Positions 1 through 8,738 of a DNA stretch of 33,856 nucleotides are shown one piece after another (positions within the stretch are counted from its first letter, which is position 1; every line of letters begins with the position of its first letter). Source of the stretch: JAVBJV01 sp031555315 (GTDB lineage Bacteria > Pseudomonadota > Alphaproteobacteria > Acetobacterales > Acetobacteraceae). The DNA is taken from contig JAVBUO010000047.1 in assembly GCA_031555315.1 (NCBI GenBank), positions 1 through 33,856 of the forward strand. The letters are read 5' to 3'. Under the pieces are notes generated by a model that saw only the letters and a list, made by a program, of their open reading frames with translations, had not been told where the DNA came from and did not search any database. The position numbers and the translations under genes are program-made.

Positions 1-806
1 AACCTGTTCATGGATCAATTGATCGCCGAAATACAGACAGCCGCTGAAGCGGCCAAGGCGGAGAGCATTTTCATTGAGACGCAGTCAGTCGCCGCCTTCG
101 ACGGCGCCGCCTTGGCCGCCCTGCTGGGCGAACTGTCGCCCGAGCGCTGGGACGGGGTCGCGGTGGTGGTGCCGAACGTGCCGCATGTCCGGCAGGCCAT
201 AGACGGCTGCATCGACAGAGGCATAAAGGTCGTCACGCTGGTATCGGACCTTCCCTCTTCGCGGCGCTCTTTCTACGTCGGCGTCGACAACATCTCCGCC
301 GGGCGCGTCGCCGGTCGCCTGCTGGGAAAATTCACCTGCGGCCGCCGCGGCAAGCTGGCGGTCATTCCGGGGTCGTTGACCCTGAGCGACCACATGGAGC
401 GGCTCATGGGATGCGGCCAGGTGGTGCGCGGCCACTATCCCCATCTCGAATTGCTCCCGCCCGTCGAAGGCAGGGACAACACGGCCGACACCAGGGCGGC
501 GGTGGCCAGATTGTTGGACGAGCACCGGGAGGGGATAATCGCCATCTACAACATCGGCGCGGGCAACCGCGGATTGATCGCCGCCATCGAGGAGAGCGGC
601 CGGCGGGAGGACCTCGTCGTCGTCGCCCACGAGTTGTCGCAATACTCCCGGCAGGCGCTGGTCGACGGCACCATCGACGCCGTCCTGAGCCAGGACGCCG
701 AACGCGAGGTCGAGCGGGCGGTGACGCTCCTGCGGCAGCTCTGCGACGGGGAGAAGGACATCAGGAACTCGTTTGTGCGTACCGATATTTTCCTGCCCGA
801 CAACCT

Positions 807-810
<4 letters not shown>
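1..810 (+). CDS. LacI-type transcriptional regulator, effector-binding domain (5' end outside window)
   Basis: The frame is open from base 1, so the N-terminus lies outside the window. About 269 residues are visible, and they look like the sugar/effector-binding part of a LacI-family regulator (periplasmic-binding-protein fold). Typical pieces are the GVDNISAGRVAG block (D-N-x-x-A-G-R in the first lobe), the LAVIPGS strand, and the late VVVAHELS and GTIDAVLSQDAEREVERAV segments. The DNA-binding helix-turn-helix, normally the first 50-60 residues, is not visible, so an ABC-type sugar-binding protein without HTH is possible, although no signal peptide can be checked. It converges on the ABC ATPase to its right, and the two stop codons overlap by 4 bp (807-810). 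Regulation of that sugar transporter is a reasonable inference. Confidence 0.75.
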
Positions 811-1877
<1,067 letters not shown>

Positions 1878-1955
1878 CTGCCCCTCCCCTGACAGCCGGT
1901 CTGCCGCCGGCATTGGTCACCCTGGATGCAGTCTGTCCTTAATTATGCGATCCGG

Positions 1956-2378
1956 TTACGGATCGGCGGCGAAAGCATGAGTCTGTCCCGTCGCGGCACG
2001 GTTCATCGTCTGCCGGCCGAACTGCGGCGCGGTGGAATACGGGGCTGTCTGCGCGGTTGCCGAAATCGTCGAAAAAGGGGCGCCGTGACGCCGCATGGAC
2101 AGTGCGATGACTTCCCGGCGCAGCTCTTCGAGTATCTGACGCTGTTGCTGGAGTTCGGCCGCCAGATTGGTGGCCGCGCGCTGGGTGGGCGGCGTTTCTG
2201 TCGTCTGCGGTGTCAGCGGCAGAACATTGGCAAGCGTGATGCCAAGCAGCGCGACGAACACGGACAGGCCGGCCCAGAGAAAAGACCAGATATGCAGCGA
2301 CCGTTCAGGTGCGATCGATACACCCGGCAGGCGTTGCACCATCGCAGCCTGATCTATCTGGGCAGAAACGTTATCCAT
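1956..2378 (-). CDS. Small single-span membrane protein with coiled coil, function unknown
   Basis: I do not recognise a family. The 140-residue product from the ATG at 2378 has a polar N-terminus, one hydrophobic segment near residues 32-53 (IWSFLWAGLSVFVALLGITL), then a Q/E/R-rich stretch (LAAELQQQRQILEELRREV) that should form a short coiled coil. A low-complexity Ala/Thr-rich tail follows. An in-frame ATG at 2423 would add 15 residues; neither start has a convincing ribosome-binding site. It lies 78 bp upstream of the ABC ATPase on the same strand and may share its transcript, but nothing ties the functions together. The GC-rich coding pattern ends at this gene and the DNA to its right is clearly more AT-rich. 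Confidence 0.5.
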   Translation of the reverse strand: MDNVSAQIDQAAMVQRLPGVSIAPERSLHIWSFLWAGLSVFVALLGITLANVLPLTPQTTETPPTQRAATNLAAELQQQRQILEELRREVIALSMRRHGAPFSTISATAQTAPYSTAPQFGRQTMNRAATGQTHAFAADP

Positions 2379-2423
2379 GCAATCAAATCCAATCGGATAT
2401 TTGATCGAAAACAACAGCGCCAT

Positions 2424-2977
2424 AGCCTGCGTGGTCTATTTTGAATAAGCAACAATTAAGAGGTTGGTGCTTCGAAGTGGAAAATCTACCTGACGGAAAT
2501 TCGTTTTTGTAAACGATAGTAGTTGGATTTTCAGAACATCTGCGAACCAGATAATGCGGATGGCATCATTTTCTCATTTCATGCCGCTGCAATCGTTTTC
2601 ATCAAGATGAAGTATATGTGAAAGAAGATTTTATGAATGTTCCGGTATGTGGATTGTGATGGCTTTTATGCCTGTTGCGGAAAACAAAATTCCACGATGG
2701 CGCGTTTGTAAGAAACACCACCATGTAGTGCGATTTCTTATGTACGCATAAAATATTGGGTATGAAAAAGACCCCGGTCAGAAACCGTAAGGTGGGGCCC
2801 TTGGGGCGGTGGCTGATCGTGTTGGATTCGTAGCTTGCGGGTGATTGCAAGGCACGCAATTCGCCCAGACGAATTTGCACACAAAATAATAAATTCAATG
2901 CAGACCGAAAAATATTTTCGGGGACTGCTCTTTCGTTCCCTGCTGGCGTGCAGGATTGCTGTTGTGGCCGGTCGCGC
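2424..2977. other. AT-rich intergenic stretch without a convincing gene
   Basis: About 550 bp of noticeably AT-richer DNA between the small membrane protein and the terminator of the CoA-transferase operon. I see no family match in any frame. A 125-codon leftward frame (2602-2979) has no ribosome-binding site and unnatural composition. A 23-codon rightward frame (2762-2833, MKKTPVRNRK...) begins with a basic stretch and ends in a hydrophobic WLIVL segment; it is only a possibility. The leftward promoter for the gene ending at 1956 should lie in this stretch. Confidence 0.5.
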
Positions 2978-3006
2978 AAAAAAACAGCCGGGCGATCGCC
3001 CGGCTG
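2978..3006 (-). terminator. Rho-independent terminator of the leftward acyl-CoA operon
   Basis: A perfect 22-bp palindrome (2985-3006, arms CAGCCGGGCGA/TCGCCCGGCTG) is followed on the minus strand by seven T residues (2984-2978). It lies 41 bp past the CoA-transferase stop codon, the expected place for the end of this operon. Confidence 0.88.
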
Positions 3007-3046
3007 TGCCGTTTAGAGCAGATCGTGATCGGGAGGAATCATCCGG

Positions 3047-4252
3047 TCACGTGGAAATGCTCTGGGGGATCAGTGCGGAGATCTGCGTGTCGGACAGGCC
3101 GGTTTCACGCAGAATCTCGCCGGTGTGTTCGCCAAGCCGGGGGGCAAGCGTGCGGACCTGGCCCGGGGATTCGGAGAACTCCGGCGCGATCGCCGTGGTG
3201 ATCATTTTGCCTTCCGTCGGGTGCCGGACGCGCTGGAAGAAACCGGTCTCGTTCAGATACGGGTCATCCAGCATGGCATCCAGCGTCAGGATCGGCCCGT
3301 GTGGGATGTCGGCGTCTTCCAGGCGTCGCTGCCAGTCGGCCGTCGTGTGCTTTTTCATCTCGTCGGTGACGATCTGATACAGCGCGTCGATGTTCTTCGT
3401 CCGCATGGTGATGGTCTCGAAGCGCGGATCCGCCAGCAGATCCGGGCGCTCGAACACTTTGAACAGACGCTTCCAGTGACCGTCGGTACTGGCCATCACG
3501 CAGATATAACCGTCCGCGGTTGCGTGCGGGCGGCGATACGGTGTCAGCAAACGGGTGTACCCGAAGCCGTGCGTTGCCGAATCATCCAGTACCGCGCCCC
3601 ACAGATGCTCGGCCAGATTGAAGTTCAGCATGGTCTCCAGCATCGGCAGATGGACTTCCTGCCCCTTGCCGGTGCGTTCGCGCCGGTACAGCGCCATGGC
3701 GATGGCGGATGCCAGTGCGTGCCCGCAGAACTTGTCGGCGATCACGGTGGGAACCAGCGCCGGCCTGCCGTCGCGCATCGTGTGCAGGTCCGAAATGCCG
3801 CTCATGCCCTGGATCACATCGTCATAGGCGGGTTTGTCGCGCCATTTGCTGTCCTTGCGAAAACCGGTGGCGGACGCATAGATCAGCCGTGGATTGCGCG
3901 CCGACAGCGCCTCGTAACTCAGCCCCAGGCGGGATGCCGCGCCGATGCGCATGTTGTGCACGAACACGTCCGCGTTATCCACCAGCTTCAGCAGCGCCTC
4001 CTTCGCCTCCTTCCGCTTCAGGTCGAGCACGATGCTGCGCTTGTTGCGGTTCATGTTGAGGAAAAAAACGCTCATCGCCGGGCTGCGGTGCGGCCCGGTC
4101 AGGCGGATGGGATCGCCGGCGGGAGGTTCCACCTTGATCACATCCGCGCCCATGTCGCCCAGCATCTGGGTGGCGATCGGACCCAACACGTTCACGGTCA
4201 GGTCGATCACCCGAATGCCGGCCAGCGGTCCACCTTCGGGGGCGTTCACCAT
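3047..4252 (-). CDS. CaiB/BaiF family (class III) CoA-transferase
   Basis: This family moves CoA between an acyl-CoA donor and a carboxylate, using an aspartate that forms an acyl anhydride. The 401 residues match the usual family length. The N-terminal half has the family order PLAGIRVIDLT, GADVIKVEPP and GDPIR; the aspartate of IADKFCG (D173) is in the position of the catalytic Asp. The RRERTGKGQEVHLPM block then follows. The start ATG overlaps the stop of the preceding MaoC-like gene (TGATG), so translation is probably coupled. It is the last gene of the four-gene leftward operon, before the terminator at 2978-3006. By context it would activate the carboxylate that the dehydrogenase and racemase then process. 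The substrate is not readable. Confidence 0.9.
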   Translation of the reverse strand: MVNAPEGGPLAGIRVIDLTVNVLGPIATQMLGDMGADVIKVEPPAGDPIRLTGPHRSPAMSVFFLNMNRNKRSIVLDLKRKEAKEALLKLVDNADVFVHNMRIGAASRLGLSYEALSARNPRLIYASATGFRKDSKWRDKPAYDDVIQGMSGISDLHTMRDGRPALVPTVIADKFCGHALASAIAMALYRRERTGKGQEVHLPMLETMLNFNLAEHLWGAVLDDSATHGFGYTRLLTPYRRPHATADGYICVMASTDGHWKRLFKVFERPDLLADPRFETITMRTKNIDALYQIVTDEMKKHTTADWQRRLEDADIPHGPILTLDAMLDDPYLNETGFFQRVRHPTEGKMITTAIAPEFSESPGQVRTLAPRLGEHTGEILRETGLSDTQISALIPQSIST

Positions 4253-4740
4253 CAGCCGTTGGTCCGCGCCTTGATCATGCGGGTCGGCGTATAGGTCAGC
4301 ACCACCGTGCCGTCCTGCTTCACCACACGGTTGCGGGTGGTGACGATGCCGCGGTTCGGGCGGCTTTTGGAACGGCGGCTTTCAGTGACTTCCACTTCGA
4401 CGTGAATGGTGTCGCCCGCGAAGACCGGGTTTTCGACCTTCAGTTCCATGCCGAGGAACGCATAACCGGTGTGCTGCATCGTGGCGTGCACCAGCAGCCC
4501 TTCCGAGAAACTGAAAACCAGCGAACCGGGCACCAGACGGCCCTTGATGTCGCTTTCGTGCTTCAGGAATTCCAGGTTGGTGAACAGCACTTCGGTCAGG
4601 CCGGTGCAGTTGATGAAGGCGACGATATCGGGTTCGGTGATCGTGCGGCCGATGGTGCGGAACTTGCGGCCCAGCGGCATGTCTTCAAAAAACTGGCCGA
4701 GGCCAAGAACGGGCAGTTCAGAGTTCAGAATATCGGCCAT
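4252..4740 (-). CDS. MaoC-fold (hotdog) protein, catalytic dyad substituted
   Basis: The 162 residues carry a MaoC-type hotdog domain: FEDMPLGRKFRTIGRTITEPDIVAF at the N-terminus, GRLVPGSLVFSFSEGL in the middle, then the NPVFAGDTIHVEVEV strand pair. Members usually hydrate 2-enoyl-CoA with the Asp and His of the motif SGDxNPxHxD. Here the same 13-residue segment reads TGLTEVLFTNLEF, which aligns without gaps but replaces Asp by L48, Asn by E50 and His by F53. Ordinary hydratase activity is therefore doubtful; thioester binding or another chemistry is possible. The ATG at 4740 follows the acyl-CoA dehydrogenase stop by one base and has GGAG upstream. An upstream in-frame extension to 4986 is only an open frame inside the dehydrogenase gene. 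Confidence 0.85.
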   Translation of the reverse strand: MADILNSELPVLGLGQFFEDMPLGRKFRTIGRTITEPDIVAFINCTGLTEVLFTNLEFLKHESDIKGRLVPGSLVFSFSEGLLVHATMQHTGYAFLGMELKVENPVFAGDTIHVEVEVTESRRSKSRPNRGIVTTRNRVVKQDGTVVLTYTPTRMIKARTNG

Positions 4741-4741
4741 T

Positions 4742-5893
4742 TCAGCGGGCTCCTGTCTTTCCGATGATGTTGCGGGCAACGATGTTGCGTTGAATCTGAT
4801 TGGTGCCTTCGATGATCTGCAGCACCTTGGCGTCGCGGAAGTAGCGGTTGATCGGGTATTCGCTGGAAATGCCGGCGGCGCCGAACAACTGCACCGCATC
4901 GGTCGCCACGCGCATGGCGACGTCGGTCGAGAAGCACTTGGCCGCGGCTGCCAGCGTTGCCATTTCCGGTCCCTTTTTTCCGGCATCGATCGCCGCAGCC
5001 GCGGTATAGGTCAGCTGGCGCGCGGCTTCGATCTGGATCGCCATGTCGGCAACCATCCAGCGTACACCCTGGAAATCCGCGACCGACTGCCCAAAGGCCG
5101 TGCGGTCCTTGATGAAGGCGACAGAGTGATCCATTGCGCCCTGCGCGCAACCCAATGCGCGGGCCGAGATCAACGGGCGCGACTTGTTCAGCGATTCCAT
5201 CACGTCTTTGAAATTGCCGGCTTCGCCGCCCATGCGGTTTGCGGCCGGGATAAACACATTGTCGAAGTAGATGGAATACGAGGGAACCCCGCGCGCGCCC
5301 ATCTTGTCTTCCTTGCGGCCGACGCTGAAGCCTTCCATCCCTTTCTCGACAATGAAGAACGAGATATCGGACGTGTCGTCGATCTTCGCCGCGACCAGCA
5401 CGAAATCCGCCACACCCGCATTGGTGCACCAGATCTTGCTGCCGTTCAGGCGATAGCCGTTGCCGTCACGCCGCGCGCGGGTCTTGATGCCCGAGACATC
5501 CGAACCCGATTGCGGTTCAGTTAGCGAGAACGCGCCACGCAGATCGCCAGCGGCCAGACCGGGCAGGAAGCGCTGCTTCTGTTCTTCGGTGCCGCCGATT
5601 TGCAGCGTGCCCATCGGCAGCCACTGCACCAGCAGCAGATAGGCGGTGTTGTAGCACACACGGCCCAGTTCCTCGATCGCCAGCACGGCGGACAGCAGGC
5701 TGCCCGTTCCGCCTTGATCGACCGGGCTGGGCAGCGTGAACAGGCCCAGTTCCTTCAGCAGGTCGAACATGTCCTGCGGATATTCGGCCGTTGCATCAAT
5801 CTCGGCGGCGCGTGGCGCCACGCGTTCCTGCGCAACGCGGCGCACCATGTCGCGGATTGTAATCTGCTCTTCGTTCAGGGCGAAGCTGCTCAT
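4742..5893 (-). CDS. Acyl-CoA dehydrogenase
   Basis: An FAD flavoenzyme of 383 residues, the usual length, that introduces the alpha-beta double bond into an acyl-CoA and passes electrons to ETF. The N-terminal helical domain is followed by the FAD/substrate strand FSLTEPQSGSDVSG and the KIWCTNAG segment. The C-terminal domain has KCFSTDVAMRVATDAVQLFG and the motif IIEGTNQIQRN, whose glutamate is the usual catalytic base in the short/medium-chain class. It is the second gene of the leftward operon, 10 bp after the SDR gene and 1 bp before the MaoC-like gene. Together with the racemase encoded divergently it suggests a 2-methyl-branched substrate, because these dehydrogenases are selective for one epimer. 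That last point is inference from context. Confidence 0.93.
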   Translation of the reverse strand: MSSFALNEEQITIRDMVRRVAQERVAPRAAEIDATAEYPQDMFDLLKELGLFTLPSPVDQGGTGSLLSAVLAIEELGRVCYNTAYLLLVQWLPMGTLQIGGTEEQKQRFLPGLAAGDLRGAFSLTEPQSGSDVSGIKTRARRDGNGYRLNGSKIWCTNAGVADFVLVAAKIDDTSDISFFIVEKGMEGFSVGRKEDKMGARGVPSYSIYFDNVFIPAANRMGGEAGNFKDVMESLNKSRPLISARALGCAQGAMDHSVAFIKDRTAFGQSVADFQGVRWMVADMAIQIEAARQLTYTAAAAIDAGKKGPEMATLAAAAKCFSTDVAMRVATDAVQLFGAAGISSEYPINRYFRDAKVLQIIEGTNQIQRNIVARNIIGKTGAR

Positions 5894-5903
5894 GATGCCG
5901 CCC

Positions 5904-6668
5904 TCAGACCATCGTCAGGCCGCCGGAGACGCTGATCGTCTGGCCGGTCATGTAAGCGGCATCGTCGGACAGCAGGAACGCGATCATGCCCGGATAGTCG
6001 TTCGGCGAGCCAATGCGGCGCAGCGGAATAGCGCGGGCCAGCCCTTCGGCGATCTTGTTACCGGTGGGCGATGCGTTCTGGAAATTGTCGAACAGCGGCG
6101 TATCGGTGGGGCCGGGGCACAGTGTGTTCAGCACAACGCCCTTGCGCGCCAGTTCGCGTGCGATGGTCTTGGTGAACGCGATCACACCGCCCTTGCAGGC
6201 CGAATAGACCGCTTCCCCCGAGGACCCGACGCGGCCTGCGTCGGACGCCACGTTCACCACACGCCCGAAGCCGCGTTCCGCCATGCCGCGCACCACGGTG
6301 TGGTGCATCACCAGCGGTCCATACAGGTTGATGCGGATGACCTTGTCCCAGAAGGCGCGATCGGTTTCCAAAAAGGGGACCGGCACGTCCCATCCGGCGA
6401 TATTGGCCAGCCCTTCGACGGGGCCGTGCGCGGCTTCGAACGCCGCGACGGCGGTCTTCACAGCGGCTTCGTCCGCGATGTCGGCGGTGTGGACCTCGAT
6501 GCGTCCCGGTTTGCGGGCCGCCAGCTTCGCCGTTTCTTCGGCACCCGCGGTGTTCAGGTCGAGAATACCGACGATGCAGCCTTCTTCGGCCAGACGCAGG
6601 GCCGCTGCGCGGCCGATCCCGCTGGCGCCGCCGGTTAAGATGATTCGTTTACCAGTAAGTCCGCGCAC
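5904..6668 (-). CDS. Short-chain dehydrogenase/reductase (SDR)
   Basis: NAD(P)-dependent oxidoreductase, probably the 3-hydroxyacyl-CoA dehydrogenase step of this pathway (inferred from context). From the start chosen here it has 254 residues, typical of classical SDRs. Visible motifs are the Rossmann TGGASGIGR, NIAG (NNAG-type), the catalytic serine in VNVASDAG, and YSACKGG (YxxxK). The C-terminal SGGLTMV is also typical. I chose GTG at 6668 because GAGAGGAA lies just upstream and the protein starts immediately with VRGLTGKRIILTGG. An ATG at 6770 would add 34 proline-rich residues and would overlap the promoter region. First gene of the leftward operon; its promoter is described at 6732-6787. 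Confidence 0.9.
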   Translation of the reverse strand: MRGLTGKRIILTGGASGIGRAAALRLAEEGCIVGILDLNTAGAEETAKLAARKPGRIEVHTADIADEAAVKTAVAAFEAAHGPVEGLANIAGWDVPVPFLETDRAFWDKVIRINLYGPLVMHHTVVRGMAERGFGRVVNVASDAGRVGSSGEAVYSACKGGVIAFTKTIARELARKGVVLNTLCPGPTDTPLFDNFQNASPTGNKIAEGLARAIPLRRIGSPNDYPGMIAFLLSDDAAYMTGQTISVSGGLTMV

Positions 6669-6731
6669 GTTTGGCGTTCCTCTCGTCCTGGGGCCGGGGA
6701 GCGTTCCCGGGGGTTGTGCCGTCCGCTGCTC

Positions 6732-6787
6732 TTGACGCAGCGGGGGCGGTGTGTTCATATTGTAGAACAACGTTCAGGAATTGTGAA
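6732..6787. promoter_or_regulatory. Divergent promoter pair with a shared dyad operator
   Basis: Leftward promoter: -35 TTCACA (minus strand, 6787-6782), 17 bp, then -10 TACAAT (6764-6759), each 5/6 to consensus. Rightward promoter: -35 TTGACG (6732-6737), 18 bp, then a weaker -10 CATATT (6756-6761). The dyad TGTTC-N8-GAACA (6752-6769) covers both -10 boxes, and a further GTTC half-site follows at 6772-6775. A repressor here would shut both operons at once. The IclR protein encoded at 11597-12355 is the obvious candidate in the window, but that assignment is inference. Confidence 0.6.
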
Positions 6788-6833
6788 ACCCCCAAAATGC
6801 GGGAGAGCCGCAGAAATGTGATTGGAGGCGCGG

Positions 6834-7976
6834 GTGGGACCATTGGCGGGAGTGAAAATCGTCGAGCTTGCCGGCATCGGCCCTGCGCCGATGTGCGCGA
6901 TGCTGCTGGCCGATCTCGGCGCGACGGTGCTGCGCATCGATCGGCCCGACCCGCCGGAGCTCGGGCTCAAGCGGCCATTGAAATACAATCTGCTGCTGCG
7001 CGGCCGTCAGACGCTGGCGCTGGACCTGAAGAGGCCCGATGCGCTGGTGTTGGCGCTGCACCTGATCGGGCAGGCGGACGCGCTGATCGAAGGTTTCCGC
7101 CCCGGTGTGACCGAACGCCTGGGCCTCGGCCCCGAGGCGTGCTGGGCGCGAAACCCGCGTCTGGTCTATGGTCGCGTCACCGGCTGGGGACAGACGGGGC
7201 CGCTGGCCCAGACGGCGGGGCACGATCTGAACTATATTGCGCTGACCGGTGCGCTGCATGCCATCGGGCGCGAAGGCCAGCCGCCATCGCCGCCGCTCAA
7301 TCTGCTCGGTGATTATGCGGGCGGGGCGCTGTATCTGGCGGTCGGCATGATGGCGGCGATGCTGGAAGCCAAGCGGTCGGGGCAGGGACAAGTTGTCGAT
7401 GCGGCAATCGTCGACGGCACCGCGCATCTGATGACCAGCGTCTACGGCCTGCTGGCGGCGGGGATGATCAACGAGGAACGCGGCGCCAACCTGCTGGATT
7501 CCGGTGCGTATTTTTACGACAGTTATCTCTGCAAGGACGGCCGCTATCTGTCGGTCGGTCCGATCGAGACGCGCTTCCACGCTGTTCTGCTGGAAAAACT
7601 GGGCATCGATGCCGAGACCTTTCCCAAGCAGGCCGACTACACGCGCTGGCCCGAGGCGCGCGCGCGTCTGGCCAGCGCGTTCCTGACCCGCACGCGCGAT
7701 GAATGGAGTGCGGTCTTTGCCGGCACCGATGCCTGTGTCGCGCCGGTGCTGACGATGACCGAGGCGACGCGGCATCCGCACATGCAGGCGCGCGGCGTTT
7801 ATGTCGATGTGGATGGCGTGACGCAGCCTGCGCCGGCACCGCGCTTCAGCCGCACACCGCCCGGTCTGCCGACGCCGCCGGAACCGGCCGATCCCGCCCG
7901 TGCATCAACGGTGTTGCAGGGCTGGCTGCCGGAGCACGCCATCACGGCGCTGCATGCCGCTGGAACGTTGGGGTAG
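6834..7976 (+). CDS. Alpha-methylacyl-CoA racemase-type CaiB/BaiF enzyme
   Basis: This branch of the CaiB/BaiF family epimerises 2-methylacyl-CoA at C2, so that both stereoisomers can enter beta-oxidation. From the GTG at 6834 (GGAGG five bases upstream) the protein has 380 residues and begins MGPLAGVKIVELAGIGP, as in AMACR/MCR proteins. The His-Asp pair of TAGHDLNYIALTG (H130, D131) and the aspartate of LLGDYAGG (D160) correspond to the catalytic His and Asp of mycobacterial MCR. The GRVTGWGQTGP signature is also present. A TTG at 6822 is a less likely start. First gene of the rightward operon, divergent from the SDR gene. A CoA-transferase role is less likely given the complete racemase motif set. 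Confidence 0.88.
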   Translation: MGPLAGVKIVELAGIGPAPMCAMLLADLGATVLRIDRPDPPELGLKRPLKYNLLLRGRQTLALDLKRPDALVLALHLIGQADALIEGFRPGVTERLGLGPEACWARNPRLVYGRVTGWGQTGPLAQTAGHDLNYIALTGALHAIGREGQPPSPPLNLLGDYAGGALYLAVGMMAAMLEAKRSGQGQVVDAAIVDGTAHLMTSVYGLLAAGMINEERGANLLDSGAYFYDSYLCKDGRYLSVGPIETRFHAVLLEKLGIDAETFPKQADYTRWPEARARLASAFLTRTRDEWSAVFAGTDACVAPVLTMTEATRHPHMQARGVYVDVDGVTQPAPAPRFSRTPPGLPTPPEPADPARASTVLQGWLPEHAITALHAAGTLG

Positions 7977-7981
7977 CGCAG

Positions 7982-8407
7982 ATGACCGATCACGACGCCA
8001 TTCGCGCCCGCGTTCAGAAACTGGTGGATCGCAGCCCGCATAATTCCTGGCTCGGGCTGAAGATCACGTCGCTGACCGACGACGGGATCGAGGTGACGTC
8101 GGGCTGGCGCGAGGACTTCATTTCGGCCCCCGAGCGCCGCGCCGTGCATGGCGGCGTGCTGGCGGCGCTGGTGGACAGCGCGTCGATCTTTGCGGTGATG
8201 GCGCGCAGCCTGAAATACGCGACGACGGTGGATCTGCGCGTCGATTATCACGCGATCGCGGCATCGGATTGCATGCGCGTTACCGGGCGGGTCATCCGCT
8301 TGGGGAAAACCATCTCGACCGCGGAAGCCGCGGTGCATGACATCAACGGCAAACTGGTGGCCAGCGGGCGCGCCACCATTATGACCTTGCCGCAAGACGT
8401 CCCATAA
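7982..8407 (+). CDS. PaaI-family acyl-CoA thioesterase (hotdog fold)
   Basis: Hydrolyses an acyl- or aryl-CoA to free acid and CoA. The 141-residue protein has the PaaI-type signature VHGGVLAALVDSASIFAVM: the HGG loop and the following Asp shape the active site. The later strands TTVDLRVDYHAIA and VTGRVIRLGKTISTAEAAVHD complete the single hotdog domain. The ATG lies 5 bases after the racemase stop, so it is in the same operon. Such thioesterases often release CoA from dead-end intermediates; the substrate here is unknown. Confidence 0.87.
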   Translation: MTDHDAIRARVQKLVDRSPHNSWLGLKITSLTDDGIEVTSGWREDFISAPERRAVHGGVLAALVDSASIFAVMARSLKYATTVDLRVDYHAIAASDCMRVTGRVIRLGKTISTAEAAVHDINGKLVASGRATIMTLPQDVP

Positions 8408-8438
8408 GGATTCTGATCATAAAAAATCCGGGGGAAAC

Positions 8439-8684
8439 ATGATCGAACGGCGTGGCGTTTTGGGCGTGGCGGTGATGGCCACCATCTCGACGGCGCTGGC
8501 GGTGCATCCGCCGTTCCCGGCGCGCAGCCTGCCGATGGTGATGGATACCATGGCCTCGCTGGCTGAACCGTACCGCAGCGGGCAGGTGCGCATTCTGACC
8601 AACTTCTCGGCGCAGTGCTCTGCCGTGTTCCCCGATATTCCGACCGCGGTGGAACAGGGGCTGTCCGGCATGACGATGGACTGA
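8439..8684 (+). pseudogene. Decayed Bug/TctC solute receptor with internal deletion
   Basis: An 81-codon frame with a good ribosome-binding site (GGGGGAA) and a plausible signal peptide (MIERRGVLGVAVMATISTALA). After residue 35 it jumps into a segment typical of the middle to late part of Bug receptors: DTMASLAEPYRSGQVRILTN, then FPDIPTAVEQGLSGMTMD. In full-length family members (about 320 residues; compare the neighbour at 8739-9731 with IDSLPNLPTVAETIMPGY) the signal peptide and this segment are roughly 190 residues apart, and about 80 more residues follow. The central and C-terminal parts are missing. I read it as a deletion remnant of a second receptor gene. A short secreted product could still be made. 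Confidence 0.75.
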
Positions 8685-8738
8685 GCGCGCGTGGGGAAAT
8701 GAATTCTGCGACAGAGCAACTTTGGAGCTAAGGGACGA

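Noticed and set aside
2602..2979. 125-codon leftward open frame in the AT-rich gap
   Set aside because: No ribosome-binding site, no recognisable domain, and it would run through the start of the terminator region of the CoA-transferase operon.
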